Shown in pieces: positions 16,324 through 23,282 of a DNA stretch of 27,296 nt. Location of the stretch: contig JAZNYL010000044.1 in NCBI GenBank assembly GCA_045594445.1, positions 1-27,296 on the forward strand. Reading direction: 5' to 3'. Made by a program: the position numbers and the translations under genes. Source of the DNA: SVQP01 sp045594445. Lineage in GTDB: Bacteria; Bacillota; Clostridia; Oscillospirales; CAG-272. The notes under the pieces were generated by a model that saw nothing but the letters and a program-made list of their open reading frames with translations, was not told the origin of the DNA and did no database searches. Each line of letters starts with the position of its first letter. Position 1 is the first letter of the stretch.

Positions 16324-17097
16324 TTAACGGAATTTTTCCAGAACGGCGTAAGCCTTGGGAGCGTCCTGGTTGATGTCCACGTACACGGGCTCCAGCGAGA
16401 TCTTGTCGTCGTAGCCGCAAGCGCGCAGCGCGTCACGCCAAACAAGGCAGTCGGAAAGGTCCTCAATACCGGGCGCGTGGCGGTCGGCTCGGGGGCGTGC
16501 GATGTGCGCGTGGAAGATGTACTGCTTGTATTTTTCCAAGTTGGAAAGCGGCTCGCCGCCTGCCCAGATGTGGAAAATATCCATGGTCAAGCCTACGTGA
16601 GAGTGCGCGACCATATCGCAGATCTCGGCACCCTCCTCAAAGGTATGTAAGAAATTGGTCTCCTTTTGCTGCAGGGGTTCAATGGCAACGCGAACGCCTG
16701 CCTTTTTGCCCTCTTCGCCCAAAATATACATCAGGGCGGCAAAACGCTCCTTGGCCTCGGCGATCTCCATGCCTTCGGGAATGTTGCGCGCGTATCCCGA
16801 GCCCATAACGGCTACGTCCGCGCCAAACATGGCAGCGCGCTCAAAGCCCTTGGCCGAATACTCGCGCGCGTAAGTCTCAATAGCGGCACGATCCTCGCCA
16901 AACATGACGACGCCACCCGGGAAAAATCCGTTGAACGAGGGGATGGACATATCCAATTCCTTCTTTTGCGCCAGAGTCTGCTCCAGCTGCTCCTTGGTGT
17001 AGCCTGCCGTGACCGAGAAATTCCATTCTGCATAATCATAGCCTGTTTTTTTGACCATCTCCCAGTATTGGGGCGGTGCACAAACGCCAATTTTCAT
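16324..17097 (-). CDS. Sugar phosphate isomerase/epimerase-type TIM-barrel protein
   Basis: A 257-residue protein of the xylose-isomerase-like / AP endonuclease 2 superfamily. It begins MKIGVCAPP and shows metal-site residues in order: Glu140 (VAIEPL), Asp173 (TMDIFH), His198 (FHAHIA) and Glu236 (SLEPV). The usual arrangement coordinates one divalent metal for keto-sugar epimerisation or isomerisation, for example of the hydroxypyruvate isomerase or D-tagatose/D-psicose epimerase kind. The substrate cannot be read from sequence. It is the first gene of a two-gene operon with the CE15-like esterase, so it may process the sugar that the esterase releases. GGAGG sits 5 bases before the ATG at 17097; an ATG four codons upstream overlaps that site. 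Cytosolic. Confidence 0.88.
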   Translation of the reverse strand: MKIGVCAPPQYWEMVKKTGYDYAEWNFSVTAGYTKEQLEQTLAQKKELDMSIPSFNGFFPGGVVMFGEDRAAIETYAREYSAKGFERAAMFGADVAVMGSGYARNIPEGMEIAEAKERFAALMYILGEEGKKAGVRVAIEPLQQKETNFLHTFEEGAEICDMVAHSHVGLTMDIFHIWAGGEPLSNLEKYKQYIFHAHIARPRADRHAPGIEDLSDCLVWRDALRACGYDDKISLEPVYVDINQDAPKAYAVLEKFR

Positions 17098-17162
17098 AAT
17101 AACCTCCATGCCGAGTAAACTTTCACGCTATTGCCTCCTTGAGAGGGGATTTTGATACTTTT

Positions 17163-17191
17163 ATTTTATAACATTTCGGCACGCTTGTCAA
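17163..17191 (-). promoter_or_regulatory. Promoter of the isomerase-esterase operon
   Basis: On the minus strand, a perfect TTGACA (17191-17186) and TAAAAT (17168-17163) are separated by 17 bases. A leader of about 60 bases follows. It is divergent from the promoter at 17289. Confidence 0.8.
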
Positions 17192-17288
17192 TTCACTTGG
17201 ACGCGAAAGAAATATTTTTGAAAAATTTTTTGGAAATATGGAACGTTTGGGCAAAAACTGCGTTTATACGTACAGAAAGAAATCCTGC

Positions 17289-17317
17289 TTGACAGGCGGG
17301 GCTTTTCATAGTATGAT
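17289..17317 (+). promoter_or_regulatory. Promoter of the unknown membrane protein gene
   Basis: A perfect TTGACA (17289-17294) and TATGAT (17312-17317) are separated by 17 bases. Transcription would start about 30 bases before the ATG, with TTTGGAGG as the ribosome site. Confidence 0.85.
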
Positions 17318-17352
17318 AATCATAAGAATCACGTAGTTTGGAGGTTTGACTT

Positions 17353-18291
17353 ATGGGTAGATTTACATCAGGCTTTCGCGGCATGTCGCAAGGCGAGAAA
17401 TACGAGGCGCAATACAAGAGCGCGCGGAGCAATTTGCTGCTTGCCATCATTTTTACGGTAGTCAACTGCGTGTTGGCTGCGCTTGGCGCAAACGTATATT
17501 TTCTGTTTTCCTGCTCGTTCCCGTACGCCATGGCGTATGACGGCGCGTTCTTTACCGGACTTGCATGCACCGAGGAGGAGTTTCTGGCGTTGGGCTTTAC
17601 GCAAAGCGATATGATGCCCATGTGGTATCTGTACGTTATGTTGGTTCCTGCCGTGATCGCCATCGCTTTATACGTGCTTTGCTGGGTGCTTTCCAAAAAG
17701 CGCGTGGGTTGGATGATCGCAGCAACCGTATTCTTCGTGCTGGACTCGCTGTTTATGGTTTTATATTTCGTACCGGATATTTCCATGATTGCGGATTACC
17801 TGTTCCATGCATGGGTGCTGTTTTTGCTGATCCGCGGCATTGTGGCGCACTTCAAGCTCAAGCATTCGGTGGCGCAGCAGGCCTTTGCGCAGACCGACGC
17901 GTTTGGCACCGCCCAAGCCGTCAATTCCGTTGATCCCGCAGGCATGCAGGATATTTACGCAGGGCTTGATACCGAGGAGAAAGAGCAGTCCGAGCCCACA
18001 GCAGAGGATACTCCCGTGCTGCACCGCGCGGATTACAGCGTCAAAAACCGCATTTTGCTGATCGTCCAATGGGAGGATTACGAGATCTGCTACCGCAGAG
18101 TGGGTAAGGTCAACGAGCTGGTGGTCAACAGCATGGTTTACGATATTCTGGAAACGGGTGCGATGGAAACGGCGCACGAGCTTGCCTGCAGGGTAGGTGG
18201 CCACGAGATCACCGCAGGCACGGGTGCGGATTCGTTTATGTATATCACCTTTGATGGCCAGACCATCAAAAGAAAGCTGCGCTTGGTTTGA
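17353..18291 (+). CDS. Unknown membrane protein, four TM segments plus soluble C-terminal domain
   Basis: A 312-residue protein I do not recognise. Four hydrophobic segments are visible at about residues 25-52 (NLLLAIIFTVVN), 92-113 (YVMLVPAVIAIALYV), 118-140 and 147-166. The extracytoplasmic loop between the first two is about 40 residues. After RGIVAHFKLKHS there is an acidic linker (TEEKEQSEPTAED), then a compact predicted cytosolic domain of about 85 residues (YSVKNRILLIVQWEDYEICY to FDGQTIKRKLRLV) with alternating strands. The start is set by GGAGG 8 bases upstream and by the strong promoter. It stands alone between two divergent or convergent units. Its stop codon lies inside a hairpin. 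No function is proposed. Confidence 0.85.
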   Translation: MGRFTSGFRGMSQGEKYEAQYKSARSNLLLAIIFTVVNCVLAALGANVYFLFSCSFPYAMAYDGAFFTGLACTEEEFLALGFTQSDMMPMWYLYVMLVPAVIAIALYVLCWVLSKKRVGWMIAATVFFVLDSLFMVLYFVPDISMIADYLFHAWVLFLLIRGIVAHFKLKHSVAQQAFAQTDAFGTAQAVNSVDPAGMQDIYAGLDTEEKEQSEPTAEDTPVLHRADYSVKNRILLIVQWEDYEICYRRVGKVNELVVNSMVYDILETGAMETAHELACRVGGHEITAGTGADSFMYITFDGQTIKRKLRLV

Positions 18292-18314
18292 TACTCCAAG
18301 CGGAGTATCAAACC
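18285..18314 (+). terminator. Hairpin overlapping the stop codon (possible terminator or processing site)
   Basis: GGTTTGATACTCC (18285-18297) pairs perfectly with GGAGTATCAAACC (18302-18314) around AAGC. The TGA stop of the membrane protein gene lies in the left arm. There is no T-run directly after, so it may stabilise the 3' end rather than terminate. Confidence 0.6.
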
Positions 18315-18492
18315 AGTTCTATTCGCCTTGGGCGAGTGATATGCGCTACGCGCGTGATATTGCCTTTGGCAGTGATATGCGCTGCGCGCGTTTGAAGTGA
18401 CAAGGCGAATGGAATATCACTGAAGCCGCAAGGCTTCAATATCACTATTGCGATAGCAATAATACAACTCCGACGCAGTCGGAATATCACTC
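18315..18492. repeat. Array of GTGATAT-spaced mini-hairpins with mirrored halves
   Basis: The left half has hairpins TCGCC-TTG-GGCGA, GCGC-TAC-GCGC, TGCC-TTT-GGCA and GCGC-TGC-GCGC separated by GTGATAT. The right half has GAAGCC-GCA-AGGCTTC, ATTGC-GATA-GCAAT and CCGAC-GCA-GTCGG separated by ATATCAC, the reverse complement. ATTCGCCTTG at the left pairs with CAAGGCGAAT near 18401. No open frame or CRISPR-like spacing is present. Such arrays are, from general knowledge, dispersed intergenic elements in gut Clostridia; their function is not established. Confidence 0.8.
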
Positions 18493-18500
18493 ATATAGCA

Positions 18501-18547
18501 AAAAGAGAGAGCTTTGCGAAATTGTTTTTCGCATTACTCTCTCTTTT
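18501..18547. terminator. Bidirectional terminator between convergent genes
   Basis: AAAAGAGAGAG (18501-18511) pairs with CTCTCTCTTTT (18537-18547), with an inner TGCGAAA/TTTCGCA stem. Both strands end in T-rich tracts. It lies between the convergent membrane-protein genes. Confidence 0.8.
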
Positions 18548-18581
18548 CTCCGCTAACTCATCAGCCCGAGGGGGCTTCCTT

Positions 18582-18956
18582 TTATTCTTTTTCTTCTGTT
18601 TCCTCGGAATCCTTTTTCTTTTTCTTATTCTTCCTGTTCTTAAAAGCATCCATGGCGGCGCGGTGCATGTCCTGCAGCACGCCCAGCGTGTGCTTGTCCT
18701 TCGGGAAGATCAGGCGCAAGAGCAGGATGGCAATGGCGCAGGTCAGAATCTTTTCGGGCGAGGGCAGCCACAGAATGGTCAGGTAAGCCGAGGCTACTGC
18801 GATCATCCAAGGAATCCCCAGCCACGTGCCTACGGCAAGCATGACGTACGACCAGCCGTTGGTGATCATCCACGCAATGCCAAAGCATAGGAGCAGGCGA
18901 GGATTTAAGACAAAGTAGACCGCTTTTTTGAGCAGCTGCTTGATTTTTTCACGCAT
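18582..18956 (-). CDS. Small conserved-type membrane protein of unknown function
   Basis: A 124-residue protein. A basic N-terminus (MREKIKQLLKKAVYF) is followed by three hydrophobic segments at about residues 20-40 (LLLCFGIAWMITNGWSYVML), 42-62 (GTWLGIPWMIAVASAYLTIL) and 68-84. The tail is highly charged (KNRKNKKKKKDSEETEEKE) and probably cytosolic. The segment NPRLLLCFGIAWMITNGWSY resembles small hypothetical proteins common in Clostridia; I know of no assigned role. The start overlaps the end of the upstream membrane-protein gene by 8 bases, so translation is probably coupled. A bidirectional terminator follows. Confidence 0.8.
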   Translation of the reverse strand: MREKIKQLLKKAVYFVLNPRLLLCFGIAWMITNGWSYVMLAVGTWLGIPWMIAVASAYLTILWLPSPEKILTCAIAILLLRLIFPKDKHTLGVLQDMHRAAMDAFKNRKNKKKKKDSEETEEKE

Positions 18957-19527
18957 GGTCGGTCTCCTTGGGCTTTTTGAGGGATATCAGCTCGAGCAGC
19001 AAAAGCGCAAGCGAGAGCGCAGTGCCGATAGCAAAGACGACACACAGCGCGACGATCATGATCAAACCGAGGTACGGGCGCCAAGAACCGCTTACGGGCA
19101 GGGAAAGCTTTTGCAGCAAGCTTCGCAGCAGGGAGAGGCATATGACCTCCAACGAGCGGAGCGGATCGCCAGAACCAAATGCAAAGCCCGAGAGCAGTAA
19201 GATATGCCCGACAGCCGAGAGGGCAGACATGGTTGCCACGGACACAGATGGCTTGCCCTTGCCGCGGCAGATGAGCACAAGCATGACGACGGACAGCACG
19301 ATGCAAAGCAAAGCGGATCCCCAGATCCACGATTTGGAAAGGATCTGAACAAACCAAAGCTGCGGATCGGCCTGCAGCGTATAAGCGCCGCTTGGCAGGC
19401 ACACGATCGAACTTGCGTTCATTTTGGTAAGCTCATATATCACGTAAAGGGAGAGGAGCGAGCATAGCTGCAGGGCTGCAAGCAGAGCGGACAGTATGAC
19501 GCGCGAAAGATGGACTTTTTGTTTCAT
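18949..19527 (-). CDS. Membrane protein of unknown function, four TM segments
   Basis: A 192-residue protein. Hydrophobic segments lie at about residues 10-33 (VILSALLAALQLCSLLSLYV), 67-87 (IWGSALLCIVLSVVMLVLI), 97-118 (VATMSALSAVGHILLLSGFA) and 153-178 (LGLIMIVALCVVFAIGTALS). A 30-residue external loop follows the first segment (LTKMNASSIVCLPSGAYTLQ). It ends in a short charged tail. I do not recognise a family. AAGGAG lies 6 bases before the ATG at 19527, and a good promoter precedes it. It is the first of two overlapping genes, so the two proteins may act together in the membrane. Confidence 0.8.
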   Translation of the reverse strand: MKQKVHLSRVILSALLAALQLCSLLSLYVIYELTKMNASSIVCLPSGAYTLQADPQLWFVQILSKSWIWGSALLCIVLSVVMLVLICRGKGKPSVSVATMSALSAVGHILLLSGFAFGSGDPLRSLEVICLSLLRSLLQKLSLPVSGSWRPYLGLIMIVALCVVFAIGTALSLALLLLELISLKKPKETDHA

Positions 19528-19553
19528 GGCAGCTCCTTGGACAGATTAGATTC

Positions 19554-19582
19554 AGTATACCACAAACGTGGCGAGCCGTCAA
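19554..19582 (-). promoter_or_regulatory. Promoter of the two-gene membrane protein operon
   Basis: On the minus strand, TTGACG (19582-19577) and TATACT (19559-19554) are separated by 17 bases. The start codon is about 27 bases further on. Confidence 0.8.
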
Positions 19583-19660
19583 CATGGCCCCTTACCTGTA
19601 TAGACGCCAAATTTGTCCAAAAGTTTCATTTATGGGTGGAATTTTTGTTTTTCTTTAGAA

Positions 19661-19699
19661 AAAAGCATCCCGCACCTTGCTGTGCGGGATATTGCTTTT
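19661..19699 (-). terminator. Terminator after the PstS-like gene
   Basis: TCCCGCAC (19668-19675) pairs with GTGCGGGA (19682-19689), extended by AAAAGCA/TGCTTTT. On the minus strand a TTTTTT tract follows. It lies about 15 bases after the stop codon. Confidence 0.85.
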
Positions 19700-19713
19700 A
19701 TGACGCGCGGATT

Positions 19714-20901
19714 TTAATTGCCGTTGCCAACGTAGCCTGTCTGCTCAATGATGTATTGCCCCTCGTCGGACAAAATCCAGTCGATCAGCAGCTGCACGTT
19801 GGGATTGTCATTGCCCTCGTAGGTTACGGCGTAAACGGGTGCAACGATGGGATAAGAGCCGTCTTGAATATTTTCCACCGTGGGTGCAATTCCATCCACC
19901 GCAATCATCTTGATGTCCGGGTTCTGAATAATGCCCTCCACGTAATAGCGGAAGGAAAAGCCGATCGAGCCTGCCAGGTTGCGATAATCCGCTACTCTTT
20001 GGATGATCGCGCCCATGCCCTGTATCTCCTGAAGCTCGGGATCGATCATGGCCGTGTCGCCCATAAAGCGCAGCATCATGCTTTGGCTGCCGCTGCCCTC
20101 GTTGCGCTGAAAGGCTTCAATCTCCTTATCCATGCCGCCAACCTCTTTCCAGTTGGTAATCTTGCCGGAGTAGATATCCTTGATCTGCTGAGTGGTCAGC
20201 GAATCAATCGGATTGTCCTTGTGCACGAAAAATACAAAGGCCTCGTATCCGATCTGCGTGTAAACAAAGGTCGTGCCCATCTGCTCGGCGTATGCAATCT
20301 GTTCCTTCGAGGGATATGCACCGATGAAAACGTCCGTTTGCTTACCGGCAAGCTTTTGGTAGCCGCCTTGCGTGTTGTTGAATTCAAAAACGCCGTCGTT
20401 GAATTTGGTGGTTTCGGGGTAGGTGGCGTGCACGAACGCAGAATAAACGGGAAAAGCGGCAGTTGCACCGTCAATGATCGGCAGATCCCCTTCGAGCTGC
20501 AGCGAAGCGTTCTCCAGCTTGACGATCTTGGAATTCTCGTCAAAGGGCATGTACTCGCTCAAAAGGATATCGGGCGTGGTGTCGATGGTGATCGCATCCT
20601 CGTAAATATCCTGCCCGATCTGCACACCCAGCGGAATTCCGATCACCAAAATATAGGCGCAGAACACGGCAAGATATATGAGTCTTGCTTTTTTCTTGGT
20701 CCAGAGCAGGGGGATGATAGCGGGCAGGAGCAATATGCTGGCAAAAGCGATCCATTCGCCGTAGCCGAGCATGGCGATCAGGAGCAGGGACGCAAAACCC
20801 GCTATGGGCCATGCAAGGATGAGGAGAACGGTCAGCACGATCTTGAGAACCAGAATGGTATGCCTGATTGCGCTTTGATCAAAAAATTCCTTAGCAGTCA
20901 T
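19714..20901 (-). CDS. Membrane-tethered PstS-like substrate-binding protein
   Basis: A 395-residue protein. The first 100 residues hold about three membrane segments (LVLKIVLTVLLILAWPIAG, LLLIAMLGYGEWIAFASILL, LIYLAVFCAYILVIGIPLGV). The rest is a PBP-like domain of the phosphate-binding PstS type: IDGATAAFPVYSAFV, TDVFIGAYPSKEQ, IKDIYSGKITNWKEVGG, FQRNEGSGSQSMM, then GSIGFSFRYYV. In PstS the residues after GST and in the RxxGSGS loop hold the phosphate oxyanion; here GATAAFP and RNEGSGSQ occupy those places. There is no signal-peptidase or lipoprotein site, so it stays tethered by its own helices. No PstC, PstA or PstB gene is nearby. It may sense rather than transport an anion. GGAGG lies before the ATG at 20901. 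Confidence 0.85.
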   Translation of the reverse strand: MTAKEFFDQSAIRHTILVLKIVLTVLLILAWPIAGFASLLLIAMLGYGEWIAFASILLLPAIIPLLWTKKKARLIYLAVFCAYILVIGIPLGVQIGQDIYEDAITIDTTPDILLSEYMPFDENSKIVKLENASLQLEGDLPIIDGATAAFPVYSAFVHATYPETTKFNDGVFEFNNTQGGYQKLAGKQTDVFIGAYPSKEQIAYAEQMGTTFVYTQIGYEAFVFFVHKDNPIDSLTTQQIKDIYSGKITNWKEVGGMDKEIEAFQRNEGSGSQSMMLRFMGDTAMIDPELQEIQGMGAIIQRVADYRNLAGSIGFSFRYYVEGIIQNPDIKMIAVDGIAPTVENIQDGSYPIVAPVYAVTYEGNDNPNVQLLIDWILSDEGQYIIEQTGYVGNGN

Positions 20902-20991
20902 AAATCCTCCTTAATAAGAATTGTCCTTCTACTATGTAAGTCGCATTTTTGCTGTTAAAGTTTGTCTTTCGGGGGAGTGTTTACAAAACGT

Positions 20992-22248
20992 TTACAGAAC
21001 CACGCCGTTTTTCTTGCACTTTTTGAAAAAGTGAATGGTAAAGAGCAGCACGGCAATGCCGAGCATGGGAAAGAGTGAGCAGACCAGCATACCTGCCTTA
21101 AGCCCTACCTGCTCAGGGGAGAGCGAGAGCTGTTCGGCAAGACGCAGGCCAAGGTCGCTTGCGCTGACCGCGTCGGTCACAATGCCCATCAGCTGCGGTG
21201 CAACCGACGCGCCAAGGTCACCGCCCGAGGCCATGAGCGCGTAGGCGGCAACGCCCACGCCGGTCACGTTTTCCTCCATCATGATCAGCGCCCCCGGCCA
21301 CAGCATCGAGGTAAAAATACCTGTCAGCACGCAAGCCGCCAGCGCGGGAATGGGGTGAGCGGAAAAGGCCACGATCAGGTAGCAGACCGCCGCACCGATC
21401 ATGCCCACGGTCAGCATGCGGAAGATGTTCTTGCCAAATCTGGCGTAGGAAATACGTGTCAGGCCCAGCAGCACGGCAAAGGCCGCCATGCCCACAAGGT
21501 CGCCAATTGCCTTGTCAATGTGCAGCGCGTTTTCCATGTAGCCCGAGATCCAGTTGGACATGGTGTTCTCGGCGCAGCTGCCGAAAAAGATGCAGGCCAC
21601 GCAAAGCGCCAGCCCCAGCGTGCGCTTGCCCGTGCGCTTTGTGCGCTCCTGCTGTGCGCCCTTTTGCAAGTCTGGCATGGGGGAGAGCATGAACATGACG
21701 GCCGCAATGACGGGCAGCGCGGCAAAGAACAGCGTCAGATACATCCAGTTTTTCGCACCGAACAGGGCAAAAAAGGCGGTGCTTGTCACGATAACGAACA
21801 AAATACCAAAGGCGTAAAGAGAGTGCAGCATGCTCATGTCCCTTTGCGGATTATCCGAGGGGAGTGCCGCGATGGTGGGCGAGAGCATGACCTCGGAAAG
21901 GCCTGCCGCGATTGAGAAAATGACGGTGCCCGCAAGCAATCCGGCATAAGCAAATTGCGGCAGGAAGGTAGGCACCAGCGCGTAGATCACAAGACCGAGC
22001 GAGGTGATCAGGGGCGTCAGGCGTACAAGCATTTTGGCGTTGAATTTCTTGGCAAAGAGTGAGAAGAGCAGGTCAACCAGCATCTGCGTGCAGAAATTTG
22101 TCAGCACCAGCGTGCCAAGCAGCGTGTAGGAAATGTTGTAAGTATCCTGCAGCGTGGCAAAAAGCAGCGGCGGCAGGATGAAGATGGACGACATGGTAAA
22201 GTATGCCGAGTAGCAGGCGAACTTGGTGCGTTTGTAGTTGGGTGTCAT
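20992..22248 (-). CDS. MFS transporter (sugar permease-like)
   Basis: A 418-residue protein with about 12 hydrophobic segments in two halves. They are separated by a charged loop after PMPDLQKGAQQERTKRTGKR. The pattern SEVMLSPTIAALPSDNPQRD with LHSLYAFGILFVIV, and WPGALIMMEENV in the second half, resembles the FucP-like sugar-permease branch of the major facilitator superfamily. It would move a small solute driven by an ion gradient; the substrate is not readable. The ATG at 22248 overlaps the stop codon of the FliB-like gene in an ATGA, so the pair is translationally coupled. The PstS-like gene follows after 90 bases with no clear terminator between, so the three may share a transcript. Confidence 0.9.
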   Translation of the reverse strand: MTPNYKRTKFACYSAYFTMSSIFILPPLLFATLQDTYNISYTLLGTLVLTNFCTQMLVDLLFSLFAKKFNAKMLVRLTPLITSLGLVIYALVPTFLPQFAYAGLLAGTVIFSIAAGLSEVMLSPTIAALPSDNPQRDMSMLHSLYAFGILFVIVTSTAFFALFGAKNWMYLTLFFAALPVIAAVMFMLSPMPDLQKGAQQERTKRTGKRTLGLALCVACIFFGSCAENTMSNWISGYMENALHIDKAIGDLVGMAAFAVLLGLTRISYARFGKNIFRMLTVGMIGAAVCYLIVAFSAHPIPALAACVLTGIFTSMLWPGALIMMEENVTGVGVAAYALMASGGDLGASVAPQLMGIVTDAVSASDLGLRLAEQLSLSPEQVGLKAGMLVCSLFPMLGIAVLLFTIHFFKKCKKNGVVL

Positions 22249-23147
22249 GGCAGCTCCTCAAAAAATACGGATCGGATGGTGTCGGTATTGTCCTCGGAGT
22301 ATTCCAGCTCCTCGGAGAGAATGCGCGCGGCGTCCAAGGGATCAGTGCCCGCGCATATCATGCAGCAAAGCAGCTGCGCAAAGAACAGCGAAAGCCCCAG
22401 CGACGCGCGAAAATCCTCGTTATCCGCGGCGTCCGAGCAATGGCGGAAGATAAAATAGGCAAGCGCGCGGGTAAGTATGGGCGCGGATTCGCCCTGCGCC
22501 TCGCATACAGACGAATAACACGAGAACAGCGCGCGATGCGCGTCGTCCAGGTATTCAAGGCCGTTAAGTAACTGTCGCCAATCAGCATCGTCAAGCAGCG
22601 CGGAGGTAACTTGGAAGGCCTCGCAGATACGTTGCAGCTTTTCGGAATAGGAAAGAGATGCGTCGCCAAGCAGCGCGTAGATTTGAGCGCGCGGCAGGGT
22701 GGCGTCAAAGGCGTCTTGGTCGGGTGCGCCGTCAAGCTGCTCAAGCTCTATCATGTGCGCAAAGTCGTCCGAGCCAAGGACCACGCGGCAAGCCTGCTCG
22801 CAGGAAAGGCCAAGCCCTACCTCCTTGCCGTGCGGCGTGTCGTGGTAGATGCGCGGGTGCTCGCGGCAGATCTCGCAAAGCGCGTCTTGGCCGTAAGCTG
22901 TGATGATGCGGCAAAGGCCGCGCTCGTCAAGGTGCGGGCAGCGATCGTGGGCGGCAAGCGAAAAATGCGGCGTGTTTGTGCGGTCAATGCTCTGTCTGAT
23001 CGCGTCTGCATAATCGCCGTCCAGCGTTTGGTAATACTTGCAGGTGCCGTCGTCCACGTCAATCTCCCAGCCAATGCAGCAGGAGTGTTGGCAGCGGTCG
23101 GCAATGCAAGTGAATTTTTGATAATAAGCGGGTGCGTAAAGCTTCAT
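22245..23147 (-). CDS. FliB-like Cys-rich protein (flagellin lysine-N-methylase family)
   Basis: A 300-residue protein. The N-terminus KLYAPAYYQKFTCIADRCQH leads into C-x4-C-x3-CC followed by IGWEIDVD (Cys14, 19, 23, 24), the hallmark of the FliB / YkgJ-type Cys cluster. More conserved Cys follow in DRCPHLDERGLC, LCEICREHPR and LSCEQACRVVL. The C-terminal half is helical. FliB methylates flagellin lysines in Salmonella, but homologues are widespread in bacteria without flagella and probably bind a metal or iron-sulfur centre. No flagellar gene is in the window. The second ATG (23147) is chosen because AGAGGA is about 7 bases upstream; the first ATG overlaps it. It is the first gene of an operon with the MFS permease. 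Confidence 0.85.
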   Translation of the reverse strand: MKLYAPAYYQKFTCIADRCQHSCCIGWEIDVDDGTCKYYQTLDGDYADAIRQSIDRTNTPHFSLAAHDRCPHLDERGLCRIITAYGQDALCEICREHPRIYHDTPHGKEVGLGLSCEQACRVVLGSDDFAHMIELEQLDGAPDQDAFDATLPRAQIYALLGDASLSYSEKLQRICEAFQVTSALLDDADWRQLLNGLEYLDDAHRALFSCYSSVCEAQGESAPILTRALAYFIFRHCSDAADNEDFRASLGLSLFFAQLLCCMICAGTDPLDAARILSEELEYSEDNTDTIRSVFFEELP

Positions 23148-23175
23148 GTGCATTCCTCTTGTTTAGATTGCTTTT

Positions 23176-23204
23176 ATTATAGCATATCCACCCGTGCTAT
23201 GCAA
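23176..23204 (-). promoter_or_regulatory. Promoter of the FliB-like/MFS operon
   Basis: On the minus strand, a perfect TATAAT (23181-23176) preceded by TGC makes an extended -10. A poor TTGCAT -35 lies 17 bases upstream. It is divergent from the promoter at 23224. Confidence 0.65.
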
Positions 23205-23223
23205 GGCATGGGGAGAAAATTGC

Positions 23224-23252
23224 TTGACATGTAAGAATTCTTATAGTAAAAT
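23224..23252 (+). promoter_or_regulatory. Promoter of the Ig-like surface protein, with a palindrome between -35 and -10
   Basis: A perfect TTGACA (23224-23229) and TAAAAT (23247-23252) are separated by 17 bases. The spacer holds the 12-base palindrome TAAGAATTCTTA (23232-23243), positioned like a repressor operator. Confidence 0.8.
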
Positions 23253-23282
23253 AAAAGTAACGACAACCAAAGGAGGACACCT

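Noticed and set aside
17098..17352. Riboswitch or structured leader upstream of the isomerase operon
   Set aside because: The leader is only about 60 bases and I saw no conserved aptamer pattern or terminator/antiterminator pair.
18315..18492. CRISPR array
   Set aside because: The repeated unit is only about 7 bases, intervals are about 18 bases, and the halves are in opposite orientation; no cas gene is near.
19714..20901. Complete phosphate ABC transporter locus
   Set aside because: Only a PstS-like domain is present; neighbours are an MFS permease and unrelated membrane proteins.
22245..23147. Flagellar or flagellin-modification cluster
   Set aside because: The FliB-like protein is alone; no flagellin or flagellar assembly gene is in the window.
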